From Streptomyces sp. Tu 3180 (lineage in GTDB: Bacteria; Actinomycetota; Actinomycetes; Streptomycetales; Streptomycetaceae), in NCBI RefSeq assembly GCF_009852415.1, contig NZ_WOXS01000002.1:4070001-4134000 (forward strand): a stretch of DNA of 64,000 nucleotides, given 5' to 3'. The notes under the pieces were generated by a model. The model saw only the letters and a list, made by a program, of their open reading frames with translations. It made no database searches and had not been told where the DNA came from. The stretch's first letter is position 1. Every line of letters starts with the position of its first letter. The position numbers were made by a program, and so were the translations under genes. Shown here in pieces: positions 32,501 through 41,522 of this stretch.

Positions 32501-34311
32501 CCGTTCCCCCGCAGGGTGCCCCCGTCGCCCCGCAGGGTGGCCCCGTGCCTCCGCAGGGAGCGGCCGTCGCCCCGCAGGGGGCCGCCGTACCGCCACAGGG
32601 TGTTTCCGTCCCCCCGCAGGGCGCTCCGGTTCCTCCGCAGGGCACCGCCGTTCCGGCAGCCGTTCCCCCGCAGGGCGCCCCCGTGCCGCCACAGGGCGCT
32701 CCCGTTCCTCCGCAAGGCGCCGCCGTTCCCCCGCAGGGCGCTCCCGTGCCCGGTCAGGCGCCGCAGGTGCGGGCGGTCCAGCCGCCCGCCCAGGTGCCGG
32801 CACCTGCGCCGGTACCCGCTCAGCCCCAGGCCGTGCCCGCCGCTTCCGAGCAGCCGGCCGCCGCCCAGCCGCTGCCCGCCGAGGCGCCCCCCGGCCAGGG
32901 GACTCCGCCGGGAGGTACCCCGGCCCCGCAGCAGTGGCCCGCCGCCGGGGACACCTCCGGCGCCGGTACGCCCGTGCCCCCGGCCCCGAACCCGGCCCCG
33001 CCGCAGCCGACCCCCTCCGCCGGCACCCCGCTGCCTCCCGAGGCCGTGCCGGCGCCGGTGCAGCGGACGGCCGCTCAGCCGCTGCCCGCCGAGACCGCGG
33101 TGCCGGTGGACCCGAACTCCACGCAGGGACGGGCGATCAGCGTGCGGACGCTGGGGCAGGGCGTGCCGTTCACCCGGCAGGCCGCCCAGGTCCAGCAGCC
33201 GCTGCCGTCGGCCACGCCGCCCCCGCAGCAGCCGGGCGGCTCGGGCCGTCGCCGCAAGCTCGGTACGCGTCCCGACCCGGCCGCGGGCACCGAGCAGGGC
33301 GCGCGCCCGCACCCGCCGGGGCCGGGGCCCGCCCCCGCCCGGACGCCGGCGCAGGCCCCGGCCCCGGCGCCCGCGTCGGCGCAGGTGCCGGCTCAGCACC
33401 AGCCCCAGCACTCGCTCGCCGGCCAGTCCCGGCTCGCACCGGGCACCGAGGGCACCGGGCGTTCGTACGCCATAGGCGCGCCGGACGCGGACGCCGCCGA
33501 GGGGCCCGAGCCGCTGGACGGTCCGGGCGGGGCGGTCGAGGTGTCGGACACGCCGCGTCCGCAGCCGATGGACGACGAGCTGCCGCCGGAGCCGCTGGAC
33601 AACCCGCGCCGGCTGCTCGTGTGGCCCGCACCGGACGTCTCCACGCAGCAGGCGCTGAGCGACCGCGGCTACCGGCCGGTGATCGTGCACTCGCGCGAGG
33701 AGGTCGACGCGCAGATCGCGGCGTTCCCCGCCGCGCTGTTCGTGGACCCGCTGACCGGGCCGATCACCCGTACGGCCCTGCAGTCGCTGCGGCAGGCGGC
33801 GGTGGCGGCCGAGGTGCCGGTGCTCGTCACGGCCGGGCTCGGCCAGGCCTCGCGCGACGCCGCGTACGGCGCCGATCCCGCCGTCCTGCTGAAGGCGCTC
33901 GCGCCGCGGGACAGCGAGCAGCATCCGCCGCGGGTGCTGCTGGTCGAGGAGCACGCGGAGATCGCGCTGGCGCTGACCGCGACGCTGGAGCGGCGCGGCA
34001 TGCAGGTGGCGCGGGCCGCGAGCGACGCCGACGCGGTGGCGCTGGCGGGGCAGTTCCGGCCGAACCTGGTGGTGATGGACCTGGTGCAGGTGCACCGGCG
34101 CCAGGCCGGGTCCGCCGGGATCATCGACTGGCTGCGGGCGAACGGGCAGCTCAACCGCACTCCGCTCGTCGTCTACACCGCCGCCGTCGACCAGGCCGAC
34201 CTGCCGCGGCTGGCGTCCGGCGAGACGGTGCTGTTCCTCGCGGAGCGGTCCACCAGCGCCGAGGTGCAGGCCGGGATCGTCGACCTGCTCGCCCGCATCG
34301 GCACCAACTGA
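29501..34311 (+). CDS. Degenerate PAS-kinase/receiver hybrid with VPPQG-repeat linker (apparent frameshift near 31240)
   Basis: About 1600 residues when the two frames are joined. Frame 1 (29501 to about 31240): two PAS domains (residues about 10-115; 145-265), a coiled coil rich in Glu (about 270-345), then DHp-like and HATPase-like segments. The DHp helix reads LLTLLGQSLRGPLEEL where kinases have HELRTPL, so the phospho-acceptor His is missing. Frame 2 (about 31243 to 34311): GGRRRARRASVDAFLESEVP, a Pro/Gln/Gly-rich linker with five Arg clusters and about 20 VPPQG repeats, and a C-terminal domain with a receiver fold (RVLLVEEHAEIALALTATLERRG, LVVMDLVQV). The frames differ by one base; one extra C in the C5 run at 31238-31242 gives ARPPGGGRRRARRASV. 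GGGAGG lies before GTG 29501. Probably a scaffold or pseudo-sensor rather than an active kinase. Confidence 0.8.
32270..32757 (+). repeat. VPPQGAP-coding 21-bp tandem repeats
   Basis: About 22 degenerate heptapeptide units (V-P-P-Q-G-A/V/T-P/S/A). Within it, 32362-32447 and 32605-32690 are identical over 86 bp with an offset of 243 bp (81 codons, in frame), showing a recent internal duplication. Confidence 0.9.
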
Positions 34312-34316
34312 GCCCC

Positions 34317-34350
34317 GGCCGGAGCCGCCCGGCCCCGGCCGGCTCCGGCC
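34317..34350. terminator. Bidirectional terminator
   Basis: GGCCGGAGCC/GGCTCCGGCC, 10-bp stem, between the convergent kinase-like and TetR genes. Confidence 0.6.
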
Positions 34351-34416
34351 CAGGGGCGCGGTCCGGTTCACCGCGCGGCACCGGGCGGATTCGTCGCGCG
34401 GTGCCGGGCGGGTCGG

Positions 34417-34995
34417 TCAGCGGGCCACCAGGCGGCGGGCCGCCTCCTTCACCGAGGCCCGGAGCCGGTCGCGGTCCTCGGCCCCGTCGCCGACCAGGAT
34501 GCGGCGCATCTGCGGGACGACGGCCGTCCAGTTGGCCACCGCGGTCAGCAGGAACAGCAGGTCCCCGGCCGGAATGGCGTCGGTGACGACGCCCCGCTCC
34601 TGGCCGTCCCTGAGCAGGGCGACCTTGCGGACGTAGTGCTCCTGGCGCCCGGCCTCGTGGGGCAGTTCGTCGGTGCCGTACTCCAGGCCCTCCCAGAAGA
34701 GCAGCCGCAGCAGTTCGGGGTGGGCGGCGTGGTAGTCCATCAGGCGGTCGACCCAGCCCTCGATGTCGTCCGGGTCGACGGGGACGGCCTCGGCGAGGTC
34801 CAGCATCTTCTTCTCGAGGACGATCGCGAACAGCTCCGCCTTGTTGCCGAAGTAGGCGTAGATCAGCTGCTTGTTGGCCTTCGCCTCGGCCGCGATGCGG
34901 TCGATGCGGGCGCCGGCGATGCCGTGGCGGGCGAACTCGGCGACCGCCGCCTCGAAGATCCGGGCCCTGGTGGCCTCGGGGTCCCTTGCTGCCAT
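34417..34995 (-). CDS. TetR family repressor of the divergent MFS gene
   Basis: 192 residues. Helix-turn-helix ARIFEAAVAEFARHGIAGARIDRIAAEAKANKQLIYAYFGNKAELF, then a ligand-binding domain with LRLLFWEGLEYG and LLFLLTAVANW typical of TetR_C_14-like repressors. ATG 34995 is the first Met of the HTH unit. It is divergent from the MFS exporter; a copy of the same 16-bp palindrome lies in front of each gene, which strongly predicts that it represses both. Confidence 0.94.
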   Translation of the reverse strand: MAARDPEATRARIFEAAVAEFARHGIAGARIDRIAAEAKANKQLIYAYFGNKAELFAIVLEKKMLDLAEAVPVDPDDIEGWVDRLMDYHAAHPELLRLLFWEGLEYGTDELPHEAGRQEHYVRKVALLRDGQERGVVTDAIPAGDLLFLLTAVANWTAVVPQMRRILVGDGAEDRDRLRASVKEAARRLVAR

Positions 34996-35018
34996 GGGGA
35001 CAGGGTAGCGCGACAAGT

Positions 35019-35034
35019 AACCAACTGTTTGGTT
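35019..35034. promoter_or_regulatory. TetR operator 1 (repressor side)
   Basis: AACCAACTGTTTGGTT matches operator 2 at 14 of 16 positions; it lies 24 bp upstream of the TetR start codon. Confidence 0.85.
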
Positions 35035-35039
35035 GACAG

Positions 35040-35065
35040 GGAATCCGGACGGAGCGCAGACTGTT
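35040..35065 (+). promoter_or_regulatory. Candidate SigR-type promoter of the MFS gene
   Basis: GGAAT (35040-35044), an 18-bp spacer, then GTT (35063-35065) matches the SigR consensus GGAAT-N18/19-GTT. The predicted start of transcription falls just before operator 2. Confidence 0.45.
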
Positions 35066-35078
35066 CCACCCAACAGCC

Positions 35079-35094
35079 AACCAACCGGTTGGTT
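35079..35094. promoter_or_regulatory. TetR operator 2 (exporter side)
   Basis: AACCAACCGGTTGGTT is a perfect 16-bp palindrome, extended by further near-symmetry. Its centre is 60 bp from operator 1, and it lies 40 bp before the MFS start codon. Confidence 0.88.
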
Positions 35095-35134
35095 GTTGGA
35101 GCGGACTCGAACAGGCTCGAAGGGTTCCCCGTTC

Positions 35135-36364
35135 ATGTCATCAGCGACCACCGACACCACCACCCACCAGGGCCGGAAGCCGCCCGCCCGGGCCGCCGGG
35201 GCGCCGCGGCGGCCCGGTTCCGCGCTCTTCCTCACCCTGCTCGCCGTCTGCAGCGCGGTCACGGCCGCCAACATCTACCTCGCCGCCCCGCTGCTCTCCC
35301 TGATGGCCCGCGACTTCGGGTCGACCCCGTCCGCCGTGGCCTGGATCGCCTCCGTCGCCCAGTTCGGCTACGCCGTCGGGCTGCTCTTCTTCGCCCCGCT
35401 CGGTGACACCGCCAGCCGGCGCCGGCTGGTCGCCGTCCTCACCGTGGTCACCGCCCTGGCCCTGGTCGCCGGCGCGGCCGCCCCCGGCACCGGCGCGCTC
35501 GCGGGCGCCGTGTTCGTCGCCTCGGCCGCGACGGTCGTCCCCCAGCTCCTCGTCCCGCTGGTCGCCGAACGCGCCCCCGCCGAACGCCGCGCCCGCCATG
35601 TCGCCGCCGTGATCGCCGGCCTGTTCACCGGCATCGTCGCGGCCCGGGTCGTCGGCGGGCTCGCCGGTCAGGCCTTCGGCTGGCGCTGGGTGTTCGCGGG
35701 CGCCGCCCTGCTCACCCTCGCCCTCGGGCTGGCCACGGCCCTCGTCCTGCCCGCCGAGCGGCGGGAACGGGCCGGCTCGTTGTTCGGCGGTCTCGCCGCC
35801 CTGCCCGGGCTGCTCCGCCGCTCGCCCGACCTGTGGCGCGCCTCCGTGCGCCAGGCGGGGATGTTCGGTGCGTGGAGCGCCCTGTGGACCTCCCTCGCGC
35901 TGCTGCTGACCGGCCCGGCCTACGGCCTGTCCACCGCCACCGCCGGTCTCTTCGGCCTCCTCGGGCTCGCGGCGAGCGCGGTGGCGCCGCTGGCGGGCGG
36001 GATGGTCGACCGCTTCGGCGCCGCCCGGGTCGTGCGGGGGGCGTATCTGCTCGCGGCGGTCTCCGTGCCGCTGTTCTGGCTGGGCGGGCACGTCCTCTGG
36101 GCCCTGTTCGTCGCCGCGGTCGCGATCCACGCGGCCCTGGTCGCCTCGCACGTCGCCAACCAGACCCTGGCCCTGACCAGTACGTCCAGCCCGGCCGCGG
36201 CCAACACCGCCTACGTCGTCTCCGGCTTCGCCGGCGGCGCCACCGCCTCCGCCCTCGCGGGGAGCGCCTTCGCCCACTTCGGCTGGAGCGGGGTCTCGGC
36301 GGTGGCCGGTGTCTGGCTGGCCCTGGGGTGGGGGAGCACGGCGGTGTCGCGCGGGCGGCGGTGA
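35135..36364 (+). CDS. 12-helix MFS transporter
   Basis: 409 residues, about twelve helices, no long C-terminal tail. Motifs: NIYLAAPLLSLMARDFG, GLLFFAPLGDTASRRRLV (motif A), GGLAGQAFGWRWVFAG. It belongs to the DHA1-like sugar/drug exporter group. ATG 35135 is the first Met in a short polar N-terminus. Under the control of the divergent TetR gene through operator 2; the substrate is unknown. It is convergent with the acyl-CoA ligase across a strong hairpin. Confidence 0.93.
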   Translation: MSSATTDTTTHQGRKPPARAAGAPRRPGSALFLTLLAVCSAVTAANIYLAAPLLSLMARDFGSTPSAVAWIASVAQFGYAVGLLFFAPLGDTASRRRLVAVLTVVTALALVAGAAAPGTGALAGAVFVASAATVVPQLLVPLVAERAPAERRARHVAAVIAGLFTGIVAARVVGGLAGQAFGWRWVFAGAALLTLALGLATALVLPAERRERAGSLFGGLAALPGLLRRSPDLWRASVRQAGMFGAWSALWTSLALLLTGPAYGLSTATAGLFGLLGLAASAVAPLAGGMVDRFGAARVVRGAYLLAAVSVPLFWLGGHVLWALFVAAVAIHAALVASHVANQTLALTSTSSPAAANTAYVVSGFAGGATASALAGSAFAHFGWSGVSAVAGVWLALGWGSTAVSRGRR

Positions 36365-36395
36365 CCCCGTCGCCGTACGCCCCCGCACCGGGGAC

Positions 36396-36435
36396 GCGCC
36401 GGGTGGCGGGCCGGTGCCGGCCCGCCACCCGGCGC
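36396..36435. terminator. Bidirectional terminator between MFS and acyl-CoA ligase
   Basis: Perfect 19-bp stem (36396-36414 with 36417-36435) and a 2-nt loop, lying between convergent genes. Confidence 0.88.
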
Positions 36436-36455
36436 ACCCGGTGCCGGGATCCGCG

Positions 36456-38111
<1,656 letters not shown>

Positions 38112-38234
38112 GGCGTCCTCCTGGGCGACATTGCCTGCGCGGCGGTAAGGGTTGCGCTGATTCTGCGCACATACCGCGCGGTATGTCACTAGGGGAGCGG
38201 GGATCGACCTTGCCGCGGGGCGCGACAATTTCCC

Positions 38235-38795
38235 TCAGGACCGAACAAACCCCAGTTCGGGGTCCTCGCGCAGCTTGCCCAGCGCCCGCGACACGGCCGA
38301 CTTCACCGTGCCCACCGACACTCCGAGCACCTCGGCCGTCTGCACCTCGCTCAGGTCCTCGTAGTACCGCAGGACGACCATCGCCCGCTGCCGCGCGGGC
38401 AGCCGCGTGATCGCCCGCCACATCGCGTCGCGCAGCGCCTGCTGCTCGGCCGGGTCGTCGCCGCCGGGCACCGGTTCCGGCTCGGGCAGCTCGTCGCAGG
38501 CGAACTCGTCCACCTTGCGCTTGCGCCACTGCGAGGTCCGCGTGTTCAGCAGCGCCCGGCGCACATAGCCGTCGAGCGCGCGGTGGTCCTCGATGCGCTC
38601 CCAGGCGACGTACGTCTTGGTGAGCGCGGTCTGCAGCAGGTCCTCCGCGTCGCTCGGGTTCCCGGTCAGCGACCGGGCGGTCCGCAGAAGCACCGGCTGG
38701 CGGGCCCTCATGTACGAGGAGAACGACGGGTACGGGAGGGTCTGCGTCACCGGGGCGGCGGCGTTCGAAGCGCTGGTGCAGACGGGTGTGGTCAT
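38235..38795 (-). CDS. SigE-family ECF RNA polymerase sigma factor
   Basis: 186 residues. Region 2 (FSSYMRARQPVLLRTARSLTGNPSDAEDLLQTALTKTYVAWERI) and region 4 (ALRDAMWRAITRLPARQRAMVVLRYYEDLSEVQTAEVLGVSVGTVKSAVSRALGKLRED) of the actinobacterial SigE-family ECF group. The linker is acidic and Pro-rich. No anti-sigma gene is adjacent, consistent with this group. It is about 120 bp downstream of the ligase start on the same strand but with its own promoter region. Confidence 0.93.
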   Translation of the reverse strand: MTTPVCTSASNAAAPVTQTLPYPSFSSYMRARQPVLLRTARSLTGNPSDAEDLLQTALTKTYVAWERIEDHRALDGYVRRALLNTRTSQWRKRKVDEFACDELPEPEPVPGGDDPAEQQALRDAMWRAITRLPARQRAMVVLRYYEDLSEVQTAEVLGVSVGTVKSAVSRALGKLREDPELGFVRS

Positions 38796-39126
38796 GGCTC
38801 AACGCTATGAGCGGGGACATGTCCGACGGATCGGCCGCAGGTCCCGAAGCGGAGTCCCCCTCAGGTTGTAGGGGCGGGGGCCGCCGCACCTCCTGAAGGT
38901 GGAGGTGAGGGGGAGGAGCACTGCGGGTTCGCCCCTGGGGGGACGGCTCCCGGGGACGGCACGGACGCGCGGCACGGCGCCCACCGGGCGCGGCCCGGCG
39001 CCCGCCCGGTGCCGCCCGGCACCCCGGAAACGTCCGCGCGGCGGCACCGGAGCACCGCCGCGCGGACGTCCTGCACCCCACGAAGCACACCCACACCGTC
39101 AGAGGGCCGACGGCCCTCTCACCCCC
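38796..39126. other. Intergenic region with terminator
   Basis: 330 bp. It holds the promoter region of the sigma gene (near 38800-38900) and the terminator of the secreted-protein gene (39030-39069). No gene seen. Confidence 0.5.
39030..39069 (-). terminator. Terminator after the small secreted protein
   Basis: Perfect 15-bp stem ACGTCCGCGCGGCGG with a 10-nt loop, 58 bp downstream of the stop codon. Confidence 0.8.
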
Positions 39127-39450
39127 TCACCACAGCGGGCTGAAGCTGATGGCCACGTTGTCGTCGCCCTGGTTGAGGGACGTGGCCGCGGACCCGTTGA
39201 CCTGGGCGGTGCTGCTCTGGTTCGAGGTGTCGTCGCCGGTGGCCTGTTGCTGCGTGGTGGCCGCGTCGCCGAAGTTGTCGCCGCCGACCCCGCTGCCGAG
39301 GACACCCGCGTCGGCGCTGGTGGCCGTCGCGTTCGCTCCGTCGTCCGCGAGGGCGCCGCTGTCCGCCGTCGCGACGCCGGTGAAGAGGGCGGCCGCGAGC
39401 GGAAGGGCCAGGACGGCGGCGACGGCGCGGGCGGTACGGATGCTTGCCAT
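39127..39450 (-). CDS. Small secreted Asn/Gln/Thr-rich protein
   Basis: 107 residues. A Sec signal peptide (RTARAVAAVLALPLAAALFTGVATA) leaves a mature chain of about 79 residues, acidic and rich in Gly, Asp, Asn, Gln, Ser and Thr (GDNFGDAATTQQQATGDD, TSNQSSTAQVNGSAATSLNQ), ending FSPLW. No Cys, no chaplin domain, no LPxTG sorting signal. The composition resembles amyloid-forming or surface proteins, but the family is not recognised. GGAGGG lies before the ATG. It has its own terminator and is divergent from the prim-pol gene. Confidence 0.82.
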   Translation of the reverse strand: MASIRTARAVAAVLALPLAAALFTGVATADSGALADDGANATATSADAGVLGSGVGGDNFGDAATTQQQATGDDTSNQSSTAQVNGSAATSLNQGDDNVAISFSPLW

Positions 39451-39810
39451 GTTGTGTTCCCTCCAGAACAAAGGACGCACCGGCCCATGGCCGCTTGTGC
39501 GTGAAGTACGGCTGTCCACCAGGGGAGTCGGCCGATCCGCCCGGCGCTGTGCACGACGTCGCGAGACCAGGGTTGCCCAGCGGATCCGCGGCGGACCACC
39601 CCGGAAGCCGCTCTTCGCACGGAAGCGTGACGACCCGCCGATAAACCCCTCCACGCCCCTCGGATCACCTCGCGGCCGCACGGGAACGACGCCGCCCCGG
39701 GCCCCGCACGGGGTGAAGCGTTCCGGCACCTCTTCCGCCCGCCTCGCCGCCCCGGCGCGTCGCCCCACGGCCCCCTTTCCTTTTTCGAACGCACGTACGA
39801 ACATGGAGGT
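39451..39810. other. Divergent promoter region
   Basis: 360 bp between the divergent secreted-protein and prim-pol genes. No gene, no repeat and no clear operator is seen. Confidence 0.4.
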
Positions 39811-40677
39811 ATGGCCACCACCGACCGGCAGGCCGCGACCCTGGCCCTCGCGCACGCCCTGTCAGCCGCCGAGCGCGGACTGGCCGTCATCCCGCTGTCC
39901 CGGACGAAGCTCCCGGCCCTGCGCTCCCCGCACCGCGACGACCCCGACCCCGTCCCCTGCCACGGCGAGTGCGGCCGCTTCGGCCACGGCGTCCACGACG
40001 CCTCCACCGACCCCGTCCGCATCCGCGCGCTGTTCGCCGCCGCGCCCCGCGCCACCGGCTACGGCATCGCCTGCGGACTGCCCCCGCACCACCTCATCGG
40101 CGTCGACCTGGACACGAAGACCGGCACGGACCCCGCCGCCGCCCTGCGCGAACTGGCGCTTCGTCACCTGTTCACGATCCCCGCCACGGTGGTCGTCCTG
40201 ACCCCGAGCGGCGGCCGCCACCTGTGGCTGAGCGGCCCGCCGGACGTCGTCGTCCCCAACTCCGCGGGCCGCCTCGCCCCCGGCATCGACATCCGGGGCG
40301 CCGGTGGCTACCTCGTCGGCCCCGGATCCCGTACCGACCACGGCACGTACACCACTCTCCCGGGCACCGCGCACCTGCCCCCGGCGGCCTGCCCGCCCGC
40401 GCTCCTGCGCCTGCTCCTCCCGCCGCCCCGGGCGCACCACCCGACGCCCCCGCCGGCCGGCGGACACGGCCGGGGACTGGTCCAGTTCGTCCTCGCGGCG
40501 CACGAGGGCCAGCGCAACACCCGCCTGTTCTGGGCGGCCTGCCGCGCCTACGAGGACGGCATCGGCCCCGCCCTGGTGGACCCCCTGGTCGACGCGGCCC
40601 GCAGCACCGGCCTGTCCGAGCACGAGGCCCGCGCCACGATCGCGTCGGCGGCGCGGATGACGGGACACCGGCCCTGA
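39811..40677 (+). CDS. Bifunctional DNA primase/polymerase N-terminal (prim-pol) domain protein
   Basis: 288 residues. Prim-pol domain with the expected catalytic DxD (LIGVDLDTKTG, Asp near 99 and 101), TPSGGRHLWL, and DIRGAGGYLVGPGS. An N-terminal CHGECGRFGHG segment may bind zinc. The last about 70 residues (FVLAAHEGQRNTRLFWAACRAYE) match the small helical domain that normally links prim-pol to a helicase, but no helicase follows. Such domains occur in plasmid/phage replication proteins; here it is a stand-alone core-genome version. GGAGGT sits directly before ATG 39811. Confidence 0.92.
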   Translation: MATTDRQAATLALAHALSAAERGLAVIPLSRTKLPALRSPHRDDPDPVPCHGECGRFGHGVHDASTDPVRIRALFAAAPRATGYGIACGLPPHHLIGVDLDTKTGTDPAAALRELALRHLFTIPATVVVLTPSGGRHLWLSGPPDVVVPNSAGRLAPGIDIRGAGGYLVGPGSRTDHGTYTTLPGTAHLPPAACPPALLRLLLPPPRAHHPTPPPAGGHGRGLVQFVLAAHEGQRNTRLFWAACRAYEDGIGPALVDPLVDAARSTGLSEHEARATIASAARMTGHRP

Positions 40678-40760
40678 CCGCCCCCCCTGCCCCCACCCCC
40701 TCCCGTCCCGCCCCGAAGAACCGAAAGACCCCGATGCGCCACCGCCTCAGGGTGCCGACC

Positions 40761-41192
40761 ATGGCACTCGCCCGCGTCGTCCTCGCCTCCGGCCGCTCGG
40801 TCGACCTCTCCGAGCTGCGGATGTCGTCGACGTACGGCGGGCTGCTCGAGGGGTATCCCTGCAAGCCCCTCAACGACCGCAGGATCGACCTGCTGCTCCG
40901 GTCCGCCGAGCGCGCCTTCGCCGGAGCTCCCGTCCACCTGGTCCCGCCCCCGCGCGAGTACCCCGACCAGTACGCGGGCGCCTTCGGCCCGGTGGAGGTG
41001 CTGCCCGCCGTGACGTGCGTCGGCAGCTTCCGCTCCGAGGCGCTCGACCCGGCCCACGACCGCGTGCTGTACCGCTCCCGCCTCACCGTCGTCTGGTTCC
41101 AGCCCACCCCGCACGTCCCGTCGGGCTGCGACGCGGAGCCCGCGCTGCGGGACGTGCCCTGGGAACGGCTGGCCGAGGACGAGGAGCTCTGA
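40761..41192 (+). CDS. Conserved protein of unknown function
   Basis: 143 residues, soluble. The first part MALARVVLASGRSVDLSELRMSSTYGGLLEGYPCKPLND is followed by a mixed alpha/beta section with VLPAVTCVGSFRSEALDP and the end LTVVWFQPTP with an acidic tail. No motif recognised. AGGG lies eight bases before ATG 40761; an in-frame ATG at 40734 would add nine residues. It lies 83 bp after the prim-pol gene on the same strand and may be co-transcribed. Confidence 0.75.
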   Translation: MALARVVLASGRSVDLSELRMSSTYGGLLEGYPCKPLNDRRIDLLLRSAERAFAGAPVHLVPPPREYPDQYAGAFGPVEVLPAVTCVGSFRSEALDPAHDRVLYRSRLTVVWFQPTPHVPSGCDAEPALRDVPWERLAEDEEL

Positions 41193-41522
41193 CCGTACGG
41201 CGGTTGCCCGGAGGGATGCACACGTACGGGGTGACGGCAACCGAACGTCACCACACGTACGGGTGAGTGTCGGGGCCGGGCACCCGGGTACGGAGCCGCT
41301 GCCCCGGAGTCCGCGGAGGGCGGGGCCCGATGACGGCCCGCGAGTCCGAAAAGCCTGGTGACAGAGGCTCCGGCGAAAGAACCCGGTACCGCGGGGGACG
41401 TTTCCGGTCACCTTCCATCAGCGGCGTGCGCGTGTCTACGCCGCCCTAAACGCGCTGATTGTTCAGAATGTTGCCCACTGCCCCAGTTGAAACTATGAAG
41501 TTTCATTGCCGAGGAGCGTGAC
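41193..41522. other. Intergenic region with direct and inverted repeats
   Basis: 330 bp. ACACGTACGGG occurs at 41220-41230 and 41253-41263 (33 bp apart). Between them GTGACG (41231-41236) and CGTCAC (41246-41251) form an inverted repeat. No gene seen. Probably promoter/operator DNA for the next gene. Confidence 0.5.

Noticed and set aside
32270..32757. CRISPR-like repeat array
   Set aside because: The repeats are 21-bp coding units without unique spacers and encode VPPQG; there are no cas genes.
30952..34371. Long minus-strand open frame opposite the giant kinase-like gene
   Set aside because: Antisense shadow made of Arg/Gly low complexity; the plus strand has PAS, kinase-like and receiver motifs.
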